From CAZUGO01 sp964619935 (lineage in GTDB: Bacteria; Planctomycetota; Phycisphaerae; UBA1845; CAIVHJ01): DNA of 28,749 bases. Of the stretch, positions 9,266 to 19,322 are shown piece by piece. Positions within the stretch are counted from its first letter, which is position 1. Each line of letters opens with the position of its first letter. The stretch covers positions 1 through 28,749 of the forward strand of contig CAZUGO010000069.1 in the NCBI GenBank assembly GCA_964619935.1, in the 5' to 3' direction. The position numbers were made by a program, and so were the translations under genes. Below the pieces are notes generated by a model. That model worked only from the letters and a program-made list of their open reading frames with translations. It made no database searches and had not been told where the DNA came from.

Positions 9266-9380
9266 GTTCCGGGAATTCTCGGGGAAAAGAGCGACAATCC
9301 CACTCTTGTTCGATCGTCTTTCCCGCTGGCCGGGCCTCCAGCCGCTTGACGCCTGGCGGCGATCGCCCAGGAATGCTCAG

Positions 9381-10919
9381 GTGAGCCCAACAGCAGGTCA
9401 TCGAGTTCCGCCCGGCGCCCCGGCTCGGACCGACCGCCAGCGACCGCCAACGCGAGTCCGCTGGTGGTTTGTGCGCGGGCTCGGAGCGATTTACGCCATT
9501 GCCTTCGGCTCGTTGGCGGTTCAATTGCCGGGTCTGGCGGGCAGTTCGGGAATCGCCCCGGCGCGTGAGTTCCTGTGGAGCGTCCAGGAGCGGCTGGGAA
9601 CGGCGGCCTACTACCGCGTTCCCACCCTGTTCTGGCTCAATGACAGCGACGCGTTCCTGCAGGGGCTCTGCCTGGGCGGGGTTGTCCTGGCCGCGGGCGT
9701 GGTGCTGCGGGTGTGTCCGGGGCTGCTGTTGCTGTTGCTGTGGCTATTCTACCTGTCGCTCAGCAGCGTGATCACGCCGTTCATGAACTTCCAGTGGGAC
9801 ACCCTGCTGCTGGAAACCGGCTTCTTGAGCTTGTTTTTTGCCTCCTGGCGACCCTTGCCCCGGCTGGCCCGTGACGGTCCACCCTCGCGGCTGGCGCTAT
9901 GGGGGCTGCGACTGCTGTTGTTCAAGCTGATGTTCGAATCCGGGGTGGTCAAGCTGCTGAGCCACGACCTGCATTGGCGTGACCTGACCGCCCTGACGTA
10001 TCACTACCAGACCCAACCACTGCCCACCATCCTGGCGTGGTATGCCCATCAGCTCCCGGCATGGCTGCAGCGCGGTTGTGTGGGGGTCATGTTCGTCGTC
10101 GAGCTGGCCTTGCCGTTTGGCATGTTCTGCGGTCGGCGGGGCCGTCGCATGGCCTTCGGCGGGCTGATGCTGTTGCAGATCGCCATCGCGGCCACCGGCA
10201 ACTACACCTTCTTCAACCTGCTGACCATGCTGTTGTGCCTGACGCTGCTCGATGAGCGCTGCCTGCGCAAGCGGCCCCCCAGGCGGTTGGCCAGCCGGCG
10301 ATCCGCGGGCCGTGGCCGCCGGCGGTGGCTGACAACGGTGCCGGGCGGCATGCTCCTGGCCGGTTTTGTGGGGGTCAGCCTGCTGCTCTTTCTGGACCGC
10401 TGGTCGGTCGCTCCACGACTCAGTGCTCCGCTGCGCTCGTGGCTCGGTTACGTCCAATCATTCCGGACCATCAACAACTACGGCCTGTTTGCCACCATGA
10501 CCACCCGGCGGCTGGAGATCGACGTTCAAGGCAGCAACGACGGCAAGCACTGGCAGAGCTACGGGTTTCGATACAAGCCCGGAGCCCCGAAGCGCCGACC
10601 GCCGTTCGTGGCCCCGCATCAGCCGCGGCTGGACTGGCAGATGTGGTTTGCAGCCCTGGGTTCGTACCCTCGCAATCCATGGCTCGTCAGCTTCGTGGGC
10701 CGGCTTCTGGAGGGATCGCCGGCGGTGCTGGACTTGTTGGCCCACAATCCGTTTCCCGAGGCACCGCCACAAGCCGTTCGGGCCCTGGCTTACGAGTATC
10801 GGTTCAGTACGCCGGAGGAACGCCGCGTCTCGGGTCAATGGTGGCAGCGCGAACTCGTCGGCACGTACCTGCCTCCGATCAGCCGACGCGCCGGCGGCAG
10901 TTCGCCGCGCTTCCGATAA
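9381..10919 (+). CDS. Lipase maturation factor (LMF1) family membrane protein
   Basis: Encodes 512 residues from GTG 9381, preceded by AGGA at 9370-9373. The frame continues up to a TTG at 9264, but that stretch is Arg/Pro rich, overlaps the hairpin element and would precede the first membrane helix by 70 residues. The first half has several membrane helices. LMF hallmarks are PFMNFQWDTLLLETGFLS, FKLMFESGVVKLLS with DLTALTYHYQTQPLPT, and in the C-terminal half NNYGLFATMTT with EIDVQGSNDGKHW and DWQMWFAAL. In animals LMF1 helps lipoprotein lipase fold in the ER; the role of the bacterial homologues is unknown. No lipase gene is adjacent, although the 21442 lipoprotein elsewhere has a hydrolase-like fold. 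The stop codon sits inside CCGATAATCGG. Confidence 0.85.
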   Translation: MSPTAGHRVPPGAPARTDRQRPPTRVRWWFVRGLGAIYAIAFGSLAVQLPGLAGSSGIAPAREFLWSVQERLGTAAYYRVPTLFWLNDSDAFLQGLCLGGVVLAAGVVLRVCPGLLLLLLWLFYLSLSSVITPFMNFQWDTLLLETGFLSLFFASWRPLPRLARDGPPSRLALWGLRLLLFKLMFESGVVKLLSHDLHWRDLTALTYHYQTQPLPTILAWYAHQLPAWLQRGCVGVMFVVELALPFGMFCGRRGRRMAFGGLMLLQIAIAATGNYTFFNLLTMLLCLTLLDERCLRKRPPRRLASRRSAGRGRRRWLTTVPGGMLLAGFVGVSLLLFLDRWSVAPRLSAPLRSWLGYVQSFRTINNYGLFATMTTRRLEIDVQGSNDGKHWQSYGFRYKPGAPKRRPPFVAPHQPRLDWQMWFAALGSYPRNPWLVSFVGRLLEGSPAVLDLLAHNPFPEAPPQAVRALAYEYRFSTPEERRVSGQWWQRELVGTYLPPISRRAGGSSPRFR

Positions 10920-11173
10920 TCGGCCCCGTGGCGGGATGGGGGTGGACCGAGAACCGCCCGGCGCCGGTGACATATCATAAACTGCAATCGTGCCCTGCCG
11001 GTCGCCACCGGCCACGCGGCCTGCCAACCGCGTCCACGCCGCGCTCGCGGCAACGGAGTACACTTCGTTGTGAACTGCGGACCTCGGACCGAAAAGGGGC
11101 ACGCGGTGGGCGGGGCCGTGGCTGTGGATAGGCTGGCGCCTGATTCATCCCTCCGCACAAGTGAGGTATCAGC

Positions 11174-11398
11174 ATGTCGGATCTGATTTGCATCCATTGT
11201 GGATCCCATGAGGTCGAAACGGGCCACGTTCAGAGCACCGGGTACCTGTACTTTCGCCCCATACAGGCACGATTCTTGACCATGAAGACCGCGGACATTC
11301 GGATCCACTCCCGGATGTGCCTGAGCTGCGGTTCGGTGCAACTGGTCGGTGACACCGCCAAAGGGCGCGGGTTGTTGCGGCAAGAGACCCTGAAGTGA
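11174..11398 (+). CDS. Small zinc-ribbon protein
   Basis: Encodes 74 residues. GTGAGG lies 7 bases before ATG 11174. Two Cys pairs, C6-x2-C9 and C49-x2-C52, should bind one zinc, with about 40 residues of predicted strand between them (GYLYFRPIQARFL) and ending RLLRQ-like basic residues. Such single-zinc-ribbon proteins are common in bacteria and mostly uncharacterised. The preceding 254-base gap (10920-11173) shows no gene. The next gene is about 130 bases away, so co-transcription is uncertain. Confidence 0.75.
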   Translation: MSDLICIHCGSHEVETGHVQSTGYLYFRPIQARFLTMKTADIRIHSRMCLSCGSVQLVGDTAKGRGLLRQETLK

Positions 11399-11469
11399 AC
11401 CCTGCCACCCGATTCCAGCCGACCGGCACCCCGCTGGCTCGCCTGGCCGAGTCCAACCACCCGATCGGT

Positions 11470-11475
11470 TACAAT
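11470..11475 (+). promoter_or_regulatory. Possible -10 box for the unknown exported protein
   Basis: TACAAT at 11470-11475 is a good -10 hexamer in a GC-rich setting, about 50 bases upstream of ATG 11525. No convincing -35 box is seen, so confidence is low. Confidence 0.35.
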
Positions 11476-11524
11476 GGCAACACGAGTCCCCGAGGCCGGG
11501 GCCGAACATGGGGCGCGGTGTGTG

Positions 11525-12478
11525 ATGCCCACAACCAACGGTCATTGGAGGAACGTTGCCATCGCGGCCGGCAGCGCGGCGCTGGCCTGCTGCATTGGCG
11601 GTTGGACCTGCCGCGCCCGATCCCAGACCCCCGTGCCGCCGCGGCCCGTCCCCCCGGAGGCGGCTCATCAGGAACCGCCAGCGCCGGCTGACACGCAAGC
11701 GGCACTGATCGAGCGCAGCACCCGGTTCTATGAGCGCACCTGCTACTTCAAGCCCGCTGCTGGACTCGATGATCTGGATGCCTACCAGGCACCGTTGATT
11801 TTTCAGGCGCTGTCGGACGACGGCGCTGAGTGCCCGGCCGCGGCCTGCTTCGGGCAGGTCCGCCCCGATGGTACCGTCGACGTGCACCACCCGACGGTCT
11901 ACTATGGCCGCACGACGCTGCCCCGGGCTGATGGCGATCATCGCCAGGATCTGTTCGTGTGGGTTTACCCGGCCGCGCCCGGATCCACCGCCCTGGCAGT
12001 CCAAGGGTTGCGAATCACGTTCTCCATCGAGGGTCTGCCGGCGATCTGGGAGGTCCTGGCAAACGACTCCGCGGCTCGACTGATCTTCGTGGCCCACTTC
12101 CTGGAAGCGGCCGCCACCCGCCAATATGGCGTGGTACTGCCGGGGCGACGTTTTGCCGTCGAGCGGCCGGTGCGGGAGCGGCCGGATGTGGTGGTCGCCC
12201 GGGTGCTCGACGACAGCCCGGTCCCGTTGGGGCCGATCGTCTACCTGACGCCGAGGCGGGCGGTCAGTACGGTGATTTGCCGGTGCATGTCCTCTCAAGC
12301 CGGCGAGTCCACCCGGCCGGTCCCCTACCAATTGCTGCCGCTCCACCGGCTGGAGGTCGATCTGCGGCAGCACCTCAACGCCGCCGGGCGGCTCGACCTG
12401 CCCCTCGCGTTTGACGTCGATTCCAGCGAGCAGCCCCAGGCCTTCGAGGAGCGGCTGAGGCTGCCTGATGGCTTCTGA
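11525..12478 (+). CDS. Unknown exported protein, possible lipoprotein
   Basis: Encodes 317 residues from ATG 11525. An in-frame ATG at 11474 overlaps the -10 box and adds an acidic start that would spoil the signal sequence. Residues 1-32 look like an export signal (NGHWRNVAIAAGSAALACCIGG); the two Cys residues may be a lipid site, although the lipobox is poor. A Pro-rich linker at 33-52 precedes the folded part, which contains ERTCYFKPAAGLDDLD, VDVHHPTVYYGRTTL and RQDLFVWVYP. The repeated beta pattern suggests an extracytoplasmic beta-rich domain. I do not recognise the family. The stop lies in GGCT-TCTG-AGCC. Confidence 0.65.
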   Translation: MPTTNGHWRNVAIAAGSAALACCIGGWTCRARSQTPVPPRPVPPEAAHQEPPAPADTQAALIERSTRFYERTCYFKPAAGLDDLDAYQAPLIFQALSDDGAECPAAACFGQVRPDGTVDVHHPTVYYGRTTLPRADGDHRQDLFVWVYPAAPGSTALAVQGLRITFSIEGLPAIWEVLANDSAARLIFVAHFLEAAATRQYGVVLPGRRFAVERPVRERPDVVVARVLDDSPVPLGPIVYLTPRRAVSTVICRCMSSQAGESTRPVPYQLLPLHRLEVDLRQHLNAAGRLDLPLAFDVDSSEQPQAFEERLRLPDGF

Positions 12479-12714
12479 GCCCGCTGCGATCATCGGCCCC
12501 GGCAGGGTTGACGGCTGTGAATCGCGGTGCTACTTGTGGTCCGCTGGAGGGCCGGAAGGGGGCGACTTTGCAAGAGTCTGCAATAGAGCGGCCGCCGAAG
12601 TCGTCTAAGTCGATAACGACGCCCCGACCACGCTCCTTGGCGGGCCGAGGGCCCGGGACTGCAGATCTCATCGCTGCCGGGACCCGTGCTGCCTGGCACA
12701 CAGAAAGGTTGATC

Positions 12715-13665
12715 ATGAAACACCCCATACGGATTGCCGTGGTCCTGATGTCGCTGGCCGGGCCGGCCTGGGCCCAGGAAATCGTCCCCAATGACCAGGG
12801 GGCCGCCGAAGTGGAGGACCGCAGCGGTCGTCGGGAAGAGCGCCGAGCCCGTCGCCGCGACCGGATGGAACAAGCGGCCACGGCCACCGCCGAGCAGCGC
12901 CGCGAAATGCGCATTGACTGGATGGTCGACCGCATGGCTCGCACCTACGAACTGACCGACGAACAGCGCGTCCCGGTGCGTGCCGAACTGACCCAGATCA
13001 GCGAAGAGCGCCGGGCCCGGATGGGTACCGATGCCGCCAGGATGGATGAACTCGAGGAGCAGATACGCGACTACCGGATGAAGCGCCGGGAATCGGGTGC
13101 GCCGGGCGAGCGTGACCGCCTCCGCGATGATCCGGAGTACCGCACGCTGCGCGAGCAACTGCGCTCCATCCGTGACCAACACCCCTTCGACTGGGATGCC
13201 ACCGTGCAGCGCGTCGAGAAACTACTGCCGCAGGACCAGGTCGAAGCCGGCCGAGCCCGGCGCAACGAGCGCCGCGAACGGCGCAACGAGCGCATGGCCC
13301 GCCGGGCGGAACGGGGGATGAACGGCATCAACGGCCCAGGCCGCACTTGGCGCCAGCGGCCGGTGCTCGACCAGAACGCCGCGATGCCGACCGTCCCGGC
13401 CGCCGCCGAATGGGAGCAGTACACCCGCGACTTGATCGCCCGTTACGAATTCGATGCCGGCCAGGTCAATGCCGCGCGCTCGGTGCTGAAAGACGTGAGC
13501 ACCCGCGGCGAACAGATCGAGCGCAAGATCGCCGAGCAGGCCGCCGCCGGCGGCGCGCGGTCGGAAACCTTGGAAGCCCAGCGCTCCGAACTGTTCCACG
13601 AACTGAAGCAGCGGCTCGACAAACTGGTCACCGAGAAGCAGCGCCTCAAGGGCGCCCAGGACTGA
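12715..13665 (+). CDS. Charged helical periplasmic protein
   Basis: Encodes 316 residues. ATG 12715 follows AAAGG (12704-12708), and the signal peptide ends in AWA|QE at about residue 21. An upstream open stretch to 12508 lacks a start signal, and the 236-base gap before the ATG holds no gene. The mature protein is very rich in Arg and Glu, with long predicted helices or coiled coils: 35-60, 60-125 (IDWMVDRMARTYELTDEQR), a basic segment near 180-205 with repeats of RNERRERR, and 235-316. The ELTDEQ start of a helix recalls Spy/CpxP-type and similar planctomycete periplasmic proteins, but the resemblance is weak. Function is unknown. It converges on the methyltransferase gene. Confidence 0.7.
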   Translation: MKHPIRIAVVLMSLAGPAWAQEIVPNDQGAAEVEDRSGRREERRARRRDRMEQAATATAEQRREMRIDWMVDRMARTYELTDEQRVPVRAELTQISEERRARMGTDAARMDELEEQIRDYRMKRRESGAPGERDRLRDDPEYRTLREQLRSIRDQHPFDWDATVQRVEKLLPQDQVEAGRARRNERRERRNERMARRAERGMNGINGPGRTWRQRPVLDQNAAMPTVPAAAEWEQYTRDLIARYEFDAGQVNAARSVLKDVSTRGEQIERKIAEQAAAGGARSETLEAQRSELFHELKQRLDKLVTEKQRLKGAQD

Positions 13666-13691
13666 CCCCCGGGGTCGTGGCATGCCGCCAC
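13664..13691. terminator. Palindromes between convergent genes
   Basis: GACCCC-C-GGGGTC (13664-13676) overlaps the stop of the periplasmic protein gene, and GTGGC-N5-GCCAC (13677-13691) follows directly. The methyltransferase stop at 13715 also lies in CGCC-TATT-GGCG (13712-13723). There is no T-run, so this could be a weak two-way terminator region. Confidence 0.3.
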
Positions 13692-13714
13692 TGGCCCGCA
13701 CTGCGCCCAGGCGC

Positions 13715-14497
13715 CTATTGGCGAACGAAGTGGCCGACTTCGTAGACCGCCCCGAACCATTGCGGACAACTGGGCATCTGCCGGACGCCGACCTCGCAGA
13801 GGTGGCGGGCCGCCGCGGCCCGGACCTGGATCTCGGTGCTGAAGTGCAGCTTGCGAATGTCCCAGCCGAGCACCCGGAACATGAACACCATCAGCGGTCG
13901 CTCGATCGGCACGCCGTACACCACCTGCCCGCCGGGCTTGAGCACCCGCCGGAGTTCGCGGAACGCCTGGTCCTGCTCCTGGGGCTTGAGATGCTCCAGA
14001 ATGCTGATCAGCAACACGGTGTCGAAACTGCCGTCGTCGTACGGCATGTTCAGCACATTGCCGTTGGTCAGATTCGCGGCGATGCCCTGTTCGGCATGCA
14101 GCCGGGCGACCTCTGCGACGTTGACCTCCAGGTCCAGGCCGTGGATCCGGCGATATAGCCGGCTCAGATTCCAGAAGGTCAGACCGATCCCGAACCCGAC
14201 CTCCAACACCGCATCGCCGCCGCAGCACTGATCCAGGCACATCTCCACGCGCCGGCGGTACATCTTCCCGAACACCGGCAGGCGGTAGAAGCGCATCAGG
14301 GCGACGTTGATCGGATCGCTGCGATTGACCTCGGCCAGCAACTCGGGCGGCAGCAACCGCAGGCGCTGTGGCGCTCGCGGCTGGAGGGCGTCGCGGTCGG
14401 TGCCACCCGCCGGGACGGCCGCCGCCGCCGCCGAAGGGCTGGCCTGATGTACATCCACGGTGGCTGGCGCGGATTCCATGGTCCCGGGATACTCCAC
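13715..14497 (-). CDS. Class I SAM-dependent methyltransferase
   Basis: Encodes 260 residues from GTG 14497, which has AGGTGA 6 bases upstream; ATG 14479 (254 residues) is the alternative. The first 45 or so residues are a low-complexity Ala/Pro tail, and the folded part begins near 48. Motif I is E99-V-G-F-G-I-G105, followed by the acidic residue of strand 2 in HGLDLE, then GNVLNMPYDDGSFDTVLLISILEHL (motifs II-III) and RELRRVLKPGGQVVYGVP. These define a Methyltransf_11-type enzyme that uses S-adenosylmethionine. The substrate cannot be told; such small, soluble enzymes may act on lipids, quinones or natural products. It is the last gene of a minus-strand run after the acyl-CoA dehydrogenase, separated by 165 bases, so it may have its own promoter. 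Confidence 0.85.
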   Translation of the reverse strand: MEYPGTMESAPATVDVHQASPSAAAAAVPAGGTDRDALQPRAPQRLRLLPPELLAEVNRSDPINVALMRFYRLPVFGKMYRRRVEMCLDQCCGGDAVLEVGFGIGLTFWNLSRLYRRIHGLDLEVNVAEVARLHAEQGIAANLTNGNVLNMPYDDGSFDTVLLISILEHLKPQEQDQAFRELRRVLKPGGQVVYGVPIERPLMVFMFRVLGWDIRKLHFSTEIQVRAAAARHLCEVGVRQMPSCPQWFGAVYEVGHFVRQ

Positions 14498-14662
14498 CGC
14501 CGGTCACCTGCGGCACCGCCTGGGCAGTCGAACGACGACCACCCGCGGCCCCGCCGGGCCGGCGCGATTGAGATCAACTCTCTCAGGGAATCGGACCTTG
14601 GGACACCAAACTCCAGACCGGGGCTTATCGGACGTGGGCGGGAAGTGCGGCGCGATCGGGAG

Positions 14663-15868
14663 TCAGCTGCAGAAGCGCCGGGCGGGTGTGAAGCGCTGGT
14701 CGGTGGTGGTGTCGTTCAGGGCCTGCAGATAACGACCGATCACGCCGTGGCCGATGGATCGGGCCCACGCCAGCAGGCCCTTCGGGTAGTTCGTGCCCAG
14801 CCTCATGGCGACGTCGATATCCTCGGCGCTGGCCACCCCCTGCTCCTCGGCCAAGGCTGCTTCGTTCATCAAGGACAGCAGCACCCGGGACATCACGCAG
14901 CCGGATTCCGGATCGACCTGCCAGCCGGCGGCCTGGCGCAATTCGTCCCAGGCTCGGCGCAGATCGGCCGACAGCACCAGGGGTTCGACATCCAGCCGGT
15001 AACTGATCTCGGGGCGCTTCTGCTGGTAGCTGTAGAACCCGATCCCGGACTTGCGGCCGAGCCGCCCGCGCTCCACCAGCCGGGCCTGGATCTCCGACGG
15101 TTTCAGCCGGGCCGGTTTGCCCAACTGCTCATACACGCTGCAGCTCACCGCGTAGTTGATGTCGATGCCCACCAGATCCATCAGCTCGAACGGGCCCATC
15201 TTGAATCCCAGGATCTCGCACATCAGCAGGTCGACGCCGTCGCAGGTGGCCAACTTCTCGTCGACGATCCGCAGCGATTCCAGATAATACGGTCGGGCCA
15301 CCCGGTTGACGATGAAGCCCGGACTGTCATTGACCCGCACCACCGGCTTGCCCCAGCCCTCGGCCAGGTCCACCGCCGACGCCAGCACCTGGAGATCGGT
15401 GTGCTTTCCGGCAATGACCTCGACCAGCGGCATGACCGGCGCCGGGTTGAAGAAGTGCATGCCGCACACCCGGGCGGGAATCTCCAGGGCTGCTCCCAGG
15501 CGCGTAATCGACAGCGACGAGGTGTTGCTGGCGAAGACGGTCTCGGATCGCACCACATCGCGGATCGGCGCCAACGCAGCGACCTTGGCATCCAGATCCT
15601 CCACGATGGCCTCGATCACGAAGCCGACGTCGGCCAGATCTCGCACACTCTGGGCCGGCAGCAGTTGTTTGGCTGCGGCCGCCGCTTCGTCCTCGGTCAT
15701 GCGGTGCTTCTTCACCAGACGGTCAAACTGGGCAGTGATCCGTTCGATGGCCGAGGGCACCGCCGCCGGGTTCACGTCCAGCAGGTGCACGGTGCATCCG
15801 TTGGCCGCCGCCAACTGGGCGATCCCCGAGCCCATGGTCCCCGCCCCGATGATGCCAATCTGCTCCAT
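14663..15868 (-). CDS. 3-hydroxyacyl-CoA dehydrogenase (NAD-binding, two C-terminal domains)
   Basis: Encodes 401 residues. AGGAG lies 10 bases before ATG 15868. The N-terminal Rossmann domain has GIIGAGTMGSG at residues 4-14. SNTSS holds the active-site Ser region and H138 of GMHFFNP is the catalytic His, with the NDSPGFIVNRV helix following. After about residue 180, two copies of the C-terminal 3HCDH domain follow: one with GFKMGPFELMDLVGID and FYSYQ, and one with NEAALAEEQGVASAEDIDVAMRLGTNYPKGLLAWA. This doubled layout is that of PaaH-type enzymes. It oxidises 3-hydroxyacyl-CoA to 3-oxoacyl-CoA with NAD, in fatty-acid or aromatic-acid breakdown or short-chain synthesis. No thiolase or enoyl-CoA hydratase is adjacent. 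It is 78 bases downstream of the transporter on the same strand. Confidence 0.9.
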   Translation of the reverse strand: MEQIGIIGAGTMGSGIAQLAAANGCTVHLLDVNPAAVPSAIERITAQFDRLVKKHRMTEDEAAAAAKQLLPAQSVRDLADVGFVIEAIVEDLDAKVAALAPIRDVVRSETVFASNTSSLSITRLGAALEIPARVCGMHFFNPAPVMPLVEVIAGKHTDLQVLASAVDLAEGWGKPVVRVNDSPGFIVNRVARPYYLESLRIVDEKLATCDGVDLLMCEILGFKMGPFELMDLVGIDINYAVSCSVYEQLGKPARLKPSEIQARLVERGRLGRKSGIGFYSYQQKRPEISYRLDVEPLVLSADLRRAWDELRQAAGWQVDPESGCVMSRVLLSLMNEAALAEEQGVASAEDIDVAMRLGTNYPKGLLAWARSIGHGVIGRYLQALNDTTTDQRFTPARRFCS

Positions 15869-15946
15869 CAGCCGTGTTGCTCCTCAGACCGCGCCGCCGG
15901 ATCTGCCGACCTTGCTTGGGCTCAGCCGCATTCGCCGGACCGCACT

Positions 15947-17965
<2,019 letters not shown>

Positions 17966-18033
17966 GCCTCCGACAGCGGCGATTCAACCAGGATGGGACC
18001 CGCGCGGTGTCCAATGTTGATCGAGCGCAGGAA

Positions 18034-18066
18034 CAAATGACCCCCGGCGCCCAGGCGGGTCATTTG
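18034..18066. promoter_or_regulatory. 10-bp perfect inverted repeat at the transporter transcript start
   Basis: CAAATGACCC (18034-18043) and GGGTCATTTG (18057-18066) form a perfect inverted repeat with a 13-base spacer. The predicted transporter promoter places the RNA start at about 18067, next to the outer edge of the repeat. It could be the operator of a dimeric regulator, or a 5' stem-loop of the mRNA. It is locally AT-rich against GC-rich flanks. Confidence 0.5.
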
Positions 18067-18073
18067 CGTCGCA

Positions 18074-18102
18074 AGTCTCCCAAAAATCAAGGCATGGGTC
18101 AA
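18074..18102 (-). promoter_or_regulatory. Promoter of the peptide transporter gene
   Basis: On the minus strand TTGACC (18102-18097), 17 bases, then GAGACT (18079-18074). The -10 differs by one base from the TAGACT hexamer used elsewhere in the window. Predicted start near 18067, with a leader of about 100 bases that opens with the inverted repeat. Confidence 0.5.
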
Positions 18103-18210
18103 GATGAAGCCGACCGAGCTTCCGCCGCGGTCGCCGCCCATCGGCGCCAACGACACCGGGGATGTTCGCCGGCGCTCACCGACTTCGTTTTCGATCCGCG
18201 GCGATTCGGT

Positions 18211-18216
18211 TAGACT
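18211..18216 (+). promoter_or_regulatory. -10 box placed for a leaderless pheS mRNA
   Basis: TAGACT at 18211-18216 ends 7 bases before ATG 18224, the same spacing as at the ACT gene. The bases between, ACGCGCC, match those just before the cysteine synthase ATG. No ribosome site is present, and no typical pheS leader peptide or T-box was seen. Confidence 0.5.
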
Positions 18217-18223
18217 ACGCGCC

Positions 18224-19291
18224 ATGGAGCTCGACCCGCTCAAGCAACAGTTGCTCGCCGTGCGCCACCAGCTCGAGGACAAGCTCGCGGGGCTGTCCTC
18301 CGTCGAGCAGGTTCGACAATTGCAGACGGCGATCACCGGCAAGCAAGGCACGCTGGGCGCTCTGCTGGGTTCGATCGGCCAGTATCCGCGCGAGGTTCGC
18401 GGCGCGGTGGGCCAGTTGCTGAACGCCGCCAAGGCCGAGGTCGAAGCCCTGCTGGCGGCCCGCAAGACCGAACTGCAGCGCGAGGAATCGTCCGCCGCGG
18501 CCCGGTCGGCCGCCGGCGCCGACCCGACGCTGCCGGGCATGACCCACACCCTGGGCAGCGTCCACCCGGTGACCGCCGTGCAATGGGAGATCGAAGCCGT
18601 TTTTGAGCGGTTGGGCTTCACCATCGAGGTCGGCCCCGAAATGGAGACTGATTACTACAACTTCGAGGCCTTGAACACGCCGCCCTGGCATCCGGCGCGG
18701 GACCTGCAGGATACCTTCTGGCTGGACAACGGGATGCTGCTGCGGACCCACACCTCGCCCGTGCAGATCCGGGCCATGAAGAAGTTCGGACCCCCGCTGC
18801 GCTGCATCGCCCCGGGCCTTTGCTTCCGCTACGAAACCATCGATGCCTCGCACGAGAACACGTTCTACCAATGCGAGGGTCTGATGATCGACCGCGGCAT
18901 CTCCATCGCCAATCTCATCGCGGTGATGAGGCTGCTGCTCCGCGAGGTGTTCCAGCGGGACGTCAACCTGCGGCTGCGGCCGGGCTACTTCCCGTTCGTC
19001 GAGCCCGGCTTCGAGCTCGACATGACCTGCATGATCTGCGACGGCCAGGGCTGCCAGACCTGTAAGCGCAGCGGCTGGATCGAGATCCTGCCCTGCGGCA
19101 TGGTCCACCCCAGCGTGCTGCGGGCCGGCGGCGTCGATCCGCACGAGTACACCGGGTTTGCTTTCGGCCTGGGGCTGACCCGGTTGGCTATGATGAAATA
19201 CGGAATCCGGGACATCCGGCTGATGAATTCCGGCGATCTACGCGGACTGACCTGCCCCCAGCGGCTTGGCGGTCCATTCATCGGCGGCTGA
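18224..19291 (+). CDS. pheS: Phenylalanyl-tRNA synthetase alpha subunit
   Basis: Encodes 355 residues from ATG 18224. Residues 1-85 form the N-terminal coiled coil that contacts tRNA. The class II catalytic core follows. Motif 2 is FRYETIDASHENTFYQCEG. A Cys cluster, CMICDGQGCQTC with SGWIEI, is of the kind seen in some PheS. GMVHPSVLRAGG and the motif 3 sequence GFAFGLGLTRLAMMKYGI hold the invariant Arg. In this last motif Thr stands where PheS commonly has Glu before Arg; I note it without drawing a conclusion. With PheT it forms an alpha2-beta2 enzyme charging tRNA-Phe with phenylalanine in the cytoplasm. pheT starts 31 bases later. Confidence 0.95.
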   Translation: MELDPLKQQLLAVRHQLEDKLAGLSSVEQVRQLQTAITGKQGTLGALLGSIGQYPREVRGAVGQLLNAAKAEVEALLAARKTELQREESSAAARSAAGADPTLPGMTHTLGSVHPVTAVQWEIEAVFERLGFTIEVGPEMETDYYNFEALNTPPWHPARDLQDTFWLDNGMLLRTHTSPVQIRAMKKFGPPLRCIAPGLCFRYETIDASHENTFYQCEGLMIDRGISIANLIAVMRLLLREVFQRDVNLRLRPGYFPFVEPGFELDMTCMICDGQGCQTCKRSGWIEILPCGMVHPSVLRAGGVDPHEYTGFAFGLGLTRLAMMKYGIRDIRLMNSGDLRGLTCPQRLGGPFIGG

Positions 19292-19322
19292 AGGTCCGGG
19301 GCCGCCACAGGAGCCTGCGACG

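Noticed and set aside
9264..9380. TTG 9264 as the start of the LMF protein
   Set aside because: The extra 39 residues are basic and low-complexity, overlap the hairpin element, and GTG 9381 has a better upstream AGGA.
9117..9524. Minus-strand frames of 89 and 135 residues near the LMF start
   Set aside because: No start signal or family; codon bias is not coding-like. They cover the hairpin element, which fits non-coding RNA better.
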